Below are positions 1 to 6,531 of a stretch of DNA of 24,322 nucleotides, piece by piece. This stretch comes from JAVBKP01 sp031553975 (GTDB taxonomy: Bacteria; Bacillota; Clostridia; Peptostreptococcales; Anaerovoracaceae). The translations under genes were made by a program, and so were the position numbers. The notes beneath the pieces were generated by a model. It had not been told where the DNA came from. It made no database searches and saw nothing but the letters and a program-made list of their open reading frames with translations. The stretch is taken from contig JAVBKP010000123.1 in assembly GCA_031553975.1 (NCBI GenBank), positions 1 to 24,322 on the forward strand, read 5' to 3'. Within the stretch, counting starts at the first letter, position 1. Each line of letters begins with the position of its first letter.

Positions 1-1
1 T

Positions 2-400
2 GCGGCATTGCTAGAAACCACTCATAGGATTCCAAATTTAGATTATCACATACTCATGAAGCTAACATTAAAACTTACCAAAGATTTTTCTGAAATAGAG
101 AAACTATTTAGGCTTATGTGCTTTAATGTATTTGCCCACAATAGGGATGACCATGCAAAGAATTTTACTTTTTTATACGTTGAGGAAGAAAAAGGATGGC
201 GGCTATCGCCTGCCTATGATTTGACATATAGTTCATCAATAGGTGGACAGCATGCTACTACAGTCAACGGCAATGGACATAATCCCTCCATGTCAGATAT
301 TATTGAAGTTGCTAAAACCATTGGAATGAAAGAGCATAAGGCGAAGATCATAGCCGATGAAGTATACCAATGCGTGAATGAGGAGAGAATCCTTCTTTGA
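2..400 (+). CDS. HipA-like kinase, C-terminal fragment (cut by window edge)
   Basis: The reading frame is open from base 2, so this is the C-terminal end (about 132 residues) of a longer gene starting outside the window. The visible part carries the HipA C-terminal kinase signature: FNVFAHNRDDHAKNF, which matches the catalytic loop with Asp, Asn and the adjacent His-Ala-Lys, followed by WRLSPAYDLTYS, which matches the metal-binding DxxxS strand. HipA proteins are Ser/Thr kinases with a PI3/4-like fold. In classical HipBA toxin-antitoxin modules they phosphorylate translation factors and are held in check by the DNA-binding partner HipB. No partner is visible here; it would normally lie upstream. 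The TTG at 8 is only the first possible start codon in the fragment, not a real start. Whether it is a toxin or one of the many HipA homologues of unknown role cannot be decided. Confidence 0.85.
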   Translation, partial: AALLETTHRIPNLDYHILMKLTLKLTKDFSEIEKLFRLMCFNVFAHNRDDHAKNFTFLYVEEEKGWRLSPAYDLTYSSSIGGQHATTVNGNGHNPSMSDIIEVAKTIGMKEHKAKIIADEVYQCVNEERILL

Positions 401-456
401 TACTATTTTAGAATCCAGAGTCCAAGTTCACGGGCAAGGCTCACGGTGAATTGCAA

Positions 457-485
457 TTTACAATTTCGCATAAATAATGTATACT
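457..485 (+). promoter_or_regulatory. Sigma-A type promoter for the prpC-prkC-rsgA-rpe cluster
   Basis: TTTACA (457-462), a 17-base spacer and TATACT (480-485) lie 41 bases before the phosphatase start. This is one mismatch from consensus in each hexamer. It is the only good promoter in the 126-base gap after the hipA-like gene. Confidence 0.7.
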
Positions 486-526
486 GTTTAGATGAAATGA
501 GCGTTAGTTAGTACAAGAGGTAAATT

Positions 527-1258
527 ATGATTGGTGGAAAGACCAGTATTGGTGGCAGGAAGACGAACCAGGACGCACTCCTTCTTTTGGAAGAGAAGGG
601 GGTTTTTGTCATTGCAGATGGTGCAGGGGGGCATAATGCGGGAGAAGTGGCTAGTGGAATGGTCGTAGCGGGCGTAGCAAAATACATAGAAGAAAACCCA
701 CTGTCAGTGGGCAGTGAGCAACCAGCAATACAGAAATACTTTTCTGACATGATTCAAACGATTAATAAGTGTGTCTATGAAGAGTCTATTAAGTACGATG
801 GTTGTGATAAAATGGCAACCACCATGATTGTAGTTTATATTGATAAAAAAGACAGCTGTGCATATGCTTTTAATATAGGGGATAGTAGAGTGTATGTAAT
901 GAAAAGTCAGGAGCAAGAGTTGATTCAGATCACAGAGGATCATACTTTTGTGAACGAGCTGGTAAAGCGCGGGGAGATGACAAAGGATAAAATAGCAGAA
1001 CATCCAATGCACCATGTGATTACCAGGGCTATTGGTGGACAAAACGCTGTGAAAATTGATGTACATAAGGTGAAATACAAGCCGGGCGATATATTTATGC
1101 TCTGTACAGACGGACTATACAATGAAGTGACAGACGAAGAAATATTTGAGATAGTGACAGAAAATAAAACTATGCAAGAAGTGGCGGAAAAACTAGTTGA
1201 AACAGCGAATATTAAAAAAAGCCATGATAATATAACGGCGATCTGCGTGAAATTGTAG
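527..1258 (+). CDS. prpC: PP2C-family Ser/Thr protein phosphatase
   Basis: This 243-residue metal-dependent phosphatase reverses phosphorylation by the kinase encoded next. The PP2C motifs appear in order: GRKTNQD (Arg11, Asp16), VIADGAGGH (metal ligand Asp31), FNIGDSRVYV (about 116-124), ITEDHTFVNELVKRGEM, ITRAIGG, FMLCTDGLYNEV (Asp195) and SHDNIT (Asp234). All metal-binding aspartates are present, so it should be active. The usual DGMGGH is DGAGGH here, a substitution outside the ligands. Length fits the stand-alone bacterial PP2C family (B. subtilis PrpC is about 254 residues). The ATG at 527 follows AGAGG at 516-520. The gene is 18 bases upstream of prkC and almost certainly cotranscribed with it, the standard Firmicute arrangement. 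It is cytosolic, with no membrane segment. Confidence 0.95.
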   Translation: MIGGKTSIGGRKTNQDALLLLEEKGVFVIADGAGGHNAGEVASGMVVAGVAKYIEENPLSVGSEQPAIQKYFSDMIQTINKCVYEESIKYDGCDKMATTMIVVYIDKKDSCAYAFNIGDSRVYVMKSQEQELIQITEDHTFVNELVKRGEMTKDKIAEHPMHHVITRAIGGQNAVKIDVHKVKYKPGDIFMLCTDGLYNEVTDEEIFEIVTENKTMQEVAEKLVETANIKKSHDNITAICVKL

Positions 1259-1276
1259 AGCGAGCGAGGAATAAAA

Positions 1277-3295
1277 ATGAGTACAATAATCGGTAACCGA
1301 TATGAGATATTAGAAAAAATAGGCCAAGGCGGTATGGCAGTGGTGCATAAAGCGAAGTGTAGACTATTAAATCGCTATGTTGCTCTTAAGATATTAAAGC
1401 CAGAATTTGCCAGTGACGCTAAATTTGTGGAGAGTTTTAGACGTGAGTCTCAAGCTGCGGCGAGCCTTGCCCACCCTAACATCGTCAATGTATATGACGT
1501 GGGAAGGGAAGGAAATGTTCACTACATCGTAATGGAATATATCGAAGGAATAACCCTTAGCGATATGATAAAGCGAGAGGGAACCATTGCCCCAGAGATT
1601 GCAGTTAATATAGCAAAGCAAATTGCTTCAGCTCTAAGTGCCGCCCATAAAAACCATGTGATTCACAGGGATGTAAAACCCCACAACATATTAATTACAG
1701 CTGATGGCACTGCTAAGATTACGGATTTTGGTATTGCTAAGGCTGTGAATTCCGAGACTATAGTTAACAATAACAGTGTGATGGGCTCTGTCCACTATTT
1801 CTCTCCAGAGCAGGCTAGAGGTGGATATATTGATGAAAGATCAGATATTTATTCGTTGGGAATCGTGCTGTATGAGATGATGACTGGAAAAGTACCTTTT
1901 GACGGAGACAATCCAGTAGCGGTGGCCATGATGCACATCAATGACCCAATGACCCCACCCTCTACCGTGAATAAAGCTGTCCCAATGTATATTGAAAAAA
2001 TCATAATGAAAGCTACGGATAAAATCCAGATTAATAGATACAAATCCGCCCAAGATCTATATGATGCCTTAGATGGGAAAGAATCAAGGGAAGCGGTAGA
2101 AAACTACTTCGGTGTTAATGAAAGTCTAGATCAAACGATGGTTATGCCGGCTATGTCTGGTGCAGCCGCCGCTGCTATGGCCGCTAGTGCAGCAAAACCA
2201 GCCACTCCAATGCCTTCGCAAAAGGACATTGCAGCATCACTTGCCGTAGAGAAAGTCCCTAGCAAAAAAAATTCCAGGGGCATGATTATTTCATTTGGGA
2301 AAAAACGTATTAGGGTGGATAAAGTTAAGGCGGGTGCTGTTGCACTGGCTGTCATAGCGTCTTTGTTCATGGCCAATGGTATTTTATTCTTCAAAGATGC
2401 TCTTACAAGTAAAGAAATTCCTGTTCCCTACATTCTAGGCATGAACTATGAACAAGCCGTAGTGGCACTAGATGAAGTTGGGTTAAAATATCCAACCCTA
2501 GAAGAAGTAGAGCTAGTACATAGTGACGAATATAAAGAAGGCGAAATCGCCATGCAAGAGCCGAGTGCTGATGCTATGGTGAAAAAAGGATATACGATTA
2601 AATTTATTATTAGCCAAGGCCCAGATGCATTTGCAGCACCTAACGTTGTAGGAAAGTCCGTAGACCAGGCTATTAGCATGATTAAGGAAAAAGGATTCAA
2701 GGAAGGGCAAATCACAAAAGAAAAGAGTGAACTTCCCATCGATACGGTGATTAGGCAAAGCCCTGAGGCTGGTATAGCATTAGAGGCAGGCGAGTCTATA
2801 GGACTAGTGATAAGCGAAGGCCAGAAACTAGAAAAAATATTGGTACCAGATGTATCGGGTAAGAAAATTGACGAGGCAAAAAGCGCTTTGGAAAAAGCGG
2901 GGTTTAGTATTGGAAAACTAGAGTACGAGTACAATAGTGCCTATGAGTTGAACAAAGTATACTACCAAAGTATATCTGGTGGTCAAGAGGCAGACGCGGG
3001 AACGGCAGTAGACCTAAAAATCAGCAAAGGTGCAGGAGCCAGTGAGACAAGCCAAAAGACATTTACCTTCACGCCAGATTATAGCTTAGCTAAAAATCCT
3101 GTGTTTAACATGAGAGTGTATGTAACACAAAATGGTGGAAGTATGGAATTAGTCCATGACGCTATACACTATCAAGACAGCAACGAACAGGTGTCCATTG
3201 AAGGTGCAGGCAAGGCTAAAGTTACAGTGTATTATGACGACAAGGTTGTTTTAGAAAGAAATGTAGACTTTGAGAGAGGTCAATTTGTTGACTAA
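1277..3295 (+). CDS. prkC: PASTA-domain Ser/Thr protein kinase
   Basis: This 672-residue membrane kinase senses muropeptides or lipid II and phosphorylates cell-wall, division and translation proteins. The N-terminal Hanks-type kinase domain (about 1-270) has the glycine loop GQGGMAVV (16-23), Lys38 in VALK, the catalytic loop HRDVKPHN (Asp132), DFG (Asp150) and the activation segment with VHYFSPEQARG. An Ala/Pro/Lys-rich juxtamembrane linker (about 295-350) precedes one membrane helix (about 352-372). Three PASTA repeats follow outside the cell (about 380-450, 453-517, 518-589). The last 80 or so residues are a beta-rich tail like the extra domain at the end of B. subtilis PrkC. The start has only a weak ribosome site (GAGCGAGGA), perhaps coupled to prpC. 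Its stop overlaps the likely rsgA start. Confidence 0.96.
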   Translation: MSTIIGNRYEILEKIGQGGMAVVHKAKCRLLNRYVALKILKPEFASDAKFVESFRRESQAAASLAHPNIVNVYDVGREGNVHYIVMEYIEGITLSDMIKREGTIAPEIAVNIAKQIASALSAAHKNHVIHRDVKPHNILITADGTAKITDFGIAKAVNSETIVNNNSVMGSVHYFSPEQARGGYIDERSDIYSLGIVLYEMMTGKVPFDGDNPVAVAMMHINDPMTPPSTVNKAVPMYIEKIIMKATDKIQINRYKSAQDLYDALDGKESREAVENYFGVNESLDQTMVMPAMSGAAAAAMAASAAKPATPMPSQKDIAASLAVEKVPSKKNSRGMIISFGKKRIRVDKVKAGAVALAVIASLFMANGILFFKDALTSKEIPVPYILGMNYEQAVVALDEVGLKYPTLEEVELVHSDEYKEGEIAMQEPSADAMVKKGYTIKFIISQGPDAFAAPNVVGKSVDQAISMIKEKGFKEGQITKEKSELPIDTVIRQSPEAGIALEAGESIGLVISEGQKLEKILVPDVSGKKIDEAKSALEKAGFSIGKLEYEYNSAYELNKVYYQSISGGQEADAGTAVDLKISKGAGASETSQKTFTFTPDYSLAKNPVFNMRVYVTQNGGSMELVHDAIHYQDSNEQVSIEGAGKAKVTVYYDDKVVLERNVDFERGQFVD

Positions 3296-4157
3296 AGGCA
3301 CTATAATAAAAGGGATTGGGGGATTTTATTATGTCAAGACCCTTGATGCCGTCATAGAATGTAAAGCCCGGGGGCTTTTTCGCAAGGATGGGCACGTCCC
3401 AATGGTTGGCGATGAGGTTAGCATAGAGATTCAAAAGGATGGCAATGGATATATCCAGAGTATTCAGGAGAGAATCAATGAATTTGTCAGGCCACCCGTA
3501 TCCAACATAGAACAAATGGTGGTAGTAGTTGCCTTAGCTGATCCAGAGCCTAATTTTGATATAATTGACAAATTCCTAGTGGCAGCTGAACAAAACGAAG
3601 TGGATATTTTGCTTGTTTTCAACAAATTAGATATTGGGGATGAATCACTAAAATCAAAGGTGAGGACTATCTATGAACCTATTTATCCTGTTTTTTTCGT
3701 TTGTGGTAAAACCGGCGAGGGTATAGCCTCCATGAAAGAAGCACTAGGAAGCAACAAAACTGCTTTTGCTGGACCATCAGGTGTGGGAAAATCAACTCTT
3801 ATCAACTTTCTAGTGGAAAGTGCTGATATGCAAACAGGTGTCATTAGTCAAAAAACCAAAAGGGGAAAACACACCACAAGGCATGTAGAACTAATACAAA
3901 CAGAGTTCGGGGCTAAAATTTTTGATACACCGGGGTTTACCTCTTTTGAAGTGGCAAACATCGAAAAAGAAGATTTAGATACGTATTTTCCAGAAATAGA
4001 GCCACTGAGAGGGTCATGTAAGTTTAAGGGCTGTAGCCATATAGCAGAGCCAGATTGTGCGGTGAAAGCTGCTGTCACATCTGAGGAAGTCAGCCAAAGC
4101 AGATATGACTCCTATGTGAGTCAGTATAAAGCCATAAGAGATCGTAAAATATGGTAG
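3288..4157 (+). CDS. rsgA: Ribosome small subunit-dependent GTPase RsgA
   Basis: This circularly permuted GTPase matures the 30S ribosomal subunit. The order of motifs shows the permutation: G4 NKLD (112-115) precedes G1 GPSGVGKST (162-170) and G3 DTPG (213-216). An OB-fold region (about 1-65) comes first, and a C-terminal zinc knuckle with Cys244, Cys249, His251 and Cys257 comes last. An in-frame TTG also exists at 3270, but I chose the TTG at 3288 because AGAGAGGT (3273-3280) sits 7 bases before it; TTG 3285 is possible too. The chosen start overlaps the prkC stop by 8 bases, which suggests translational coupling. The protein has 289 residues, normal for the family. The prpC-prkC-rsgA-rpe order is common in Firmicutes. 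Confidence 0.94.
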   Translation: MTKGTIIKGIGGFYYVKTLDAVIECKARGLFRKDGHVPMVGDEVSIEIQKDGNGYIQSIQERINEFVRPPVSNIEQMVVVVALADPEPNFDIIDKFLVAAEQNEVDILLVFNKLDIGDESLKSKVRTIYEPIYPVFFVCGKTGEGIASMKEALGSNKTAFAGPSGVGKSTLINFLVESADMQTGVISQKTKRGKHTTRHVELIQTEFGAKIFDTPGFTSFEVANIEKEDLDTYFPEIEPLRGSCKFKGCSHIAEPDCAVKAAVTSEEVSQSRYDSYVSQYKAIRDRKIW

Positions 4158-4183
4158 TGTCATGACAGTATAAAGAGGTGCTT

Positions 4184-4846
4184 ATGTGTAAGAAAATTTC
4201 TCCTTCCATATTATCCGCGGACTTCGCCAACTTGCTTGCTGATGTGCAGGCGGTAGAGAGAGCGGGCGTACAGCTATTACATATTGATGTGATGGATGGG
4301 CACTTTGTGCCGAACATCTCCTACGGAGCAATAGTATTAAAGGCATTGGCTGGAAAGACAACAATACCTTTTGATGTTCATTTGATGATAGAATGCCCTG
4401 AACTGTATATCAACGAATTTGCCATGGATCAAACAGAATATATTACAGTTCATGCAGAGGCATGTGCTCATCTTCACAGGGTGGTGCAGCAAATAAAAAA
4501 ACTAGGGAAAAGGGTTGGTGTGGCTTTAAATCCTGCCACGAGCCTATCGTCATTGGATTATATTTGGGATGACATAGACATGGTTTTGATTATGAGTGTC
4601 AACCCTGGGTATGGTGGACAAACCTTCATACCGAACGCATTGGATAAAGTCAAAGCTGTCAAGGCTGAGATTGAAAAGCGAGGGCTAAATATTGAAATCC
4701 AAATAGATGGAGGCATTACCTTAGATAATATAGAGGCAGTAACAAGGGCAGGTGTGGACATTGCTGTAGCAGGCTCAGCCATTTTTCACAGCGAAAATAT
4801 TTATGAAACTGCAAAGCAATTCGTGAATAAGGTACTTTCACGGTAA
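4184..4846 (+). CDS. rpe: Ribulose-phosphate 3-epimerase
   Basis: It interconverts D-ribulose 5-phosphate and D-xylulose 5-phosphate in the pentose phosphate pathway. It is a 220-residue TIM barrel with family motifs PSILSADF, LLHIDVMDGHFVPN, FDVHLMI, LNPATS, VLIMSVNPGYGGQ, IQIDGGI and VAGSAIF. The four metal/catalytic positions His33, Asp35, His66 and Asp175 are all present. An in-frame GTG lies at 4178, but the ATG at 4184 is preferred because AAAGAGG (4172-4178) lies 5 bases before it and would overlap the GTG. The gene is 26 bases downstream of rsgA. In many Firmicutes thiN (thiamine pyrophosphokinase) follows rpe; it is absent here. Confidence 0.95.
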   Translation: MCKKISPSILSADFANLLADVQAVERAGVQLLHIDVMDGHFVPNISYGAIVLKALAGKTTIPFDVHLMIECPELYINEFAMDQTEYITVHAEACAHLHRVVQQIKKLGKRVGVALNPATSLSSLDYIWDDIDMVLIMSVNPGYGGQTFIPNALDKVKAVKAEIEKRGLNIEIQIDGGITLDNIEAVTRAGVDIAVAGSAIFHSENIYETAKQFVNKVLSR

Positions 4847-4889
4847 ATAGCAAGGTACAGCCATACAAAACAGGGTAACTTCCAATCCC

Positions 4890-4918
4890 TTGCAATTAAG
4901 TAATAATTCTGATAGAAT
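4890..4918 (+). promoter_or_regulatory. Possible promoter upstream of the 24-codon ORF
   Basis: TTGCAA (4890-4895), a 17-base spacer and TAGAAT (4913-4918), with TGA just before the -10, giving an extended -10. The predicted transcript would start near 4925 and run straight into the stem-loop at 4935. Confidence 0.45.
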
Positions 4919-4934
4919 AGAAGTAGACATTAAG

Positions 4935-4964
4935 AATGCGCGCAGCGAAAGTTGTGCGCATTTT
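4935..4964 (+). terminator. Stem-loop after rpe, possible terminator or attenuator
   Basis: AATGCGCGC (4935-4943) pairs with GTGCGCATT (4954-4962) with one G-U wobble and a 10-base loop, followed by only a short T tract (TTTT, 4961-4964). It could end the prpC-rpe transcript or attenuate a transcript begun at 4925. The weak T tract lowers confidence. Confidence 0.45.
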
Positions 4965-5017
4965 GTGCGTTTGGGACTTATAACAAAAACGTTCATAATT
5001 GACAAACGGAGGTCATC

Positions 5018-5092
5018 ATGAGAAAAAATCGAAAAGTTATCGCATTTATACTGTGCCTCGCACTTCTGATTCTTCCAGTCAGGGTAAACTAA
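5018..5092 (+). CDS. 24-residue ORF resembling a bare signal peptide
   Basis: ATG at 5018 follows an excellent Shine-Dalgarno (GGAGGT, 5008-5013) and encodes 24 residues: a basic start (MRKNRK) then a hydrophobic run (VIAFILCLALLILPV), ending at TAA 5090-5092. This is the shape of a Sec signal peptide or a tiny membrane peptide. Because translation stops just where a mature protein would begin, it may be the stump of a lost secreted-protein gene. It may equally be a real small membrane peptide with its own promoter at 4890-4918. I recognise no homologue. Confidence 0.3.
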   Translation: MRKNRKVIAFILCLALLILPVRVN

Positions 5093-5106
5093 AGAATATG
5101 CCAGTA

Positions 5107-5131
5107 AGCGCTGTGCAAAATCCGATTTTGC
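5107..5131. repeat. Palindrome plus 16-base sequence repeated at 6390-6405
   Basis: Bases 5107-5122 (AGCGCTGTGCAAAATC) recur identically at 6390-6405, at the 3' end of the Rpn-family gene. In this copy the right part is also one arm of a perfect palindrome, GCAAAATC-C-GATTTTGC (5115-5131). It could be a small repeat family element or a relic of a duplication. Confidence 0.5.
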
Positions 5132-5247
5132 CATAATAAAGATAACCGCCCATAAGGGTTTTATACGAATAACCGGGGGTGGACGTAGGTCTGCTCCTTT
5201 TTCTAAAATAAAATAATACATATATTTACATAATTTGAAACAAATAC

Positions 5248-5276
5248 TTGACGCGGAAAGCTAAAAGTGATATGGT
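5248..5276 (+). promoter_or_regulatory. Promoter of the Rpn-family gene
   Basis: TTGACG (5248-5253), 17-base spacer and TATGGT (5271-5276) with TGA directly before it (extended -10). It lies 84 bases upstream of the ATG at 5361. Confidence 0.65.
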
Positions 5277-5360
5277 TTAATTAACAATATATTACATTTG
5301 TGGGATTCAAATGCAAACTTGATAGAGTCGTTATTTTATGCTAGAATTAAAGGAGATTCG

Positions 5361-6410
5361 ATGACAGAGAAATACCCAAATAACCCACAGGACATACGAT
5401 TCAAGGAACTGTTTAAAAACAAAGATGCGTTTTTAAGTTTGTTAAAGGAGTTCGTATCAGAACCGTGGAGAGAAGAAATTGACAAAGGTAGCCTACGAAG
5501 ATCAAACCATAGCTTTATATTGCAGGACTTCAAAGAAAAAGAAGCCGATGTGATTTATGAAGCTAAAATCAAAGGACAAGACGTCATATTCTATATACTG
5601 ATGGAGTTACAATCAAATGTAGATTATCGCATGACATACCGATTGTTACTTTATATAGTCGAAATAATGAGAGAATATTATAATCAATCCGATGAAAAGC
5701 AAAGAGCTAGGAAAAATTTTAAATTTCCAGTGGTGATACCCATTGTGTTTTTTAGCGGAAGTGACAAATGGACGGTTTCGCTGGAAGCAAAAGATATGTT
5801 CTCTAGTCCAGAGGCATTTGGAAACCATGTGCTCAACTTTGAATATATTTTTATAGACATAAAAGGGTTGCAAATAGAGGATTTAAAGCGATTGTCATCA
5901 AGGCTATTAGAAGTGGTTATGGTGTTAGAAAAGTCCCAAAATAGCGATGAGCTTTTTTTAAATATAAAAGCCATGCTCGATAAGATCAAAGTGATGGGAG
6001 AAGAAGACGAACGAATCCTAAATGTGTTCGTTGCCATCATATCAAAAATCTATGGGAATGAAAGAACAGAAGACATCAAGCAAATTATTGCTGATGCAAA
6101 GAGTGAGGGGGAGATTGGTATGTTAAGTGACATTCTAGCAAATCCACAGAAAGATCGTGAAATGATGCAGCGCAAGTGGAAACGCGAAGGCCTTGCTGCA
6201 GGAAAAAAAGAAGGTCTAAAAGAAGGTCTAAAAGAAGGAAGGATTCAAGGAGAGATTCAAGGAGAGATTCAAGGAGAAATCAAAGCAAAGATTGAGACTG
6301 CTAAAAACCTACTTGAGCATCTTGATATAGCCACCATCGCTAAAGCCACAGGACTGACGGTGGAAGAAGTAGAAAAGCTGAAATTCAATAGCGCTGTGCA
6401 AAATCAATAA
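5361..6410 (+). CDS. Rpn family recombination-promoting nuclease/putative transposase
   Basis: This 349-residue protein belongs to the Rpn/PD-(D/E)XK nuclease family (often annotated transposase_31 or PDDEXK_2 family). E. coli Rpn proteins are DNA endonucleases that stimulate RecA-independent recombination. The nuclease core is near the N-terminus: RFKELFKNKDAFLSLLKEF, then Asp63 in ADVIYEAK, and Glu82 and Gln84 in LMELQS, followed by VDYRMTYRLLLYI, which is very typical of the family. The C-terminal part is charged and helical, with tandem repeats KEGLKEGL and QGEIQGEIQGE (about 279-310), then a short helix-turn-helix-like end (IATIAKATGLTVEEVEKL). The longer reading frame opens at 5298, but ATG 5361 is chosen because AAAGGAG (5349-5355) lies 5 bases before it. 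No terminal inverted repeats were found, so mobility is not shown. Confidence 0.88.
   Translation: MTEKYPNNPQDIRFKELFKNKDAFLSLLKEFVSEPWREEIDKGSLRRSNHSFILQDFKEKEADVIYEAKIKGQDVIFYILMELQSNVDYRMTYRLLLYIVEIMREYYNQSDEKQRARKNFKFPVVIPIVFFSGSDKWTVSLEAKDMFSSPEAFGNHVLNFEYIFIDIKGLQIEDLKRLSSRLLEVVMVLEKSQNSDELFLNIKAMLDKIKVMGEEDERILNVFVAIISKIYGNERTEDIKQIIADAKSEGEIGMLSDILANPQKDREMMQRKWKREGLAAGKKEGLKEGLKEGRIQGEIQGEIQGEIKAKIETAKNLLEHLDIATIAKATGLTVEEVEKLKFNSAVQNQ
6207..6278 (+). repeat. Two in-frame 12-base tandem repeat tracts
   Basis: AAAGAAGGTCTA occurs 2.7 times at 6207-6238, and ATTCAAGGAGAG occurs three times at 6243-6278 (last base differs). Both are multiples of three, so copy-number change would lengthen or shorten the Rpn protein by four residues without breaking the frame. 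Confidence 0.9.
6390..6405 (+). repeat. Second copy of the 16-base repeat
   Basis: Identical to 5107-5122. Here it encodes the last residues (SAVQN) of the Rpn-family protein. The flanks diverge on both sides and the palindrome seen at 5115-5131 is not present. Confidence 0.5.
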
Positions 6411-6420
6411 AATAATAGAG

Positions 6421-6531
6421 ATGGTGCAAAAAAGGAGAAAATACGGATGCACAATATCCTCCTGTGTTGAAAGTATTATCGGTGTGGGAAGTAAGTTTGT
6501 GGTGAAGTTTCAAATAGGGGTGTCAAATTGA
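6421..6531 (+). other. Leader region of the ABC-F gene with two tiny ORFs
   Basis: The 117-base gap before the ABC-F gene holds two overlapping small ORFs. One runs 6447-6470 and encodes seven residues (MHNILLC), with AAAGGAG at 6431-6437 placed 9 bases upstream. The other runs 6421-6531 and encodes 36 residues with a poor ribosome site; its TGA overlaps the TTG start of the ABC-F gene (TTGA, 6528-6531). AGGAG at 6433-6437 can pair with CTCCT at 6459-6463. The layout resembles leader-peptide control, which is known for several antibiotic-resistance ABC-F genes. Translation of either ORF is not shown. Confidence 0.35.

Larger units (their letters stand above)
4847..5360. other. 514-base gap between rpe and the Rpn-family gene
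   Basis: No protein of normal size is supported here. What can be seen, left to right: a promoter-like element (4890-4918), a GC-rich stem-loop (4935-4962), a strong ribosome binding site with a 24-codon ORF (5018-5092), a perfect palindrome within a stretch repeated later in the window (5107-5131), and the promoter of the next gene (5248-5276). The layout suggests remnants of a lost gene plus regulatory or repeat DNA. Confidence 0.7.

Noticed and set aside
401..456. Possible terminator after the hipA-like fragment (TTCAC...GTGAA)
   Set aside because: Only a 5-bp stem with a long loop and no T tract; not convincing.
2446..2934. A 162-codon open frame on the - strand inside prkC
   Set aside because: It is antisense to the PASTA repeats, has no ribosome site, and its Ser/Pro/Ile-rich product mirrors the codon use of the real gene.
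4838..5221. A 127-codon open frame on the - strand across the rpe downstream gap
   Set aside because: No ribosome binding site, biased composition, overlaps a promoter and stem-loop, and no recognisable domain. Treated as chance or as translation of repeat DNA.
5361..6410. Rpn-family gene as a complete insertion sequence
   Set aside because: No terminal inverted repeats or clear target duplication were found at the gene's edges, so only the gene is called.
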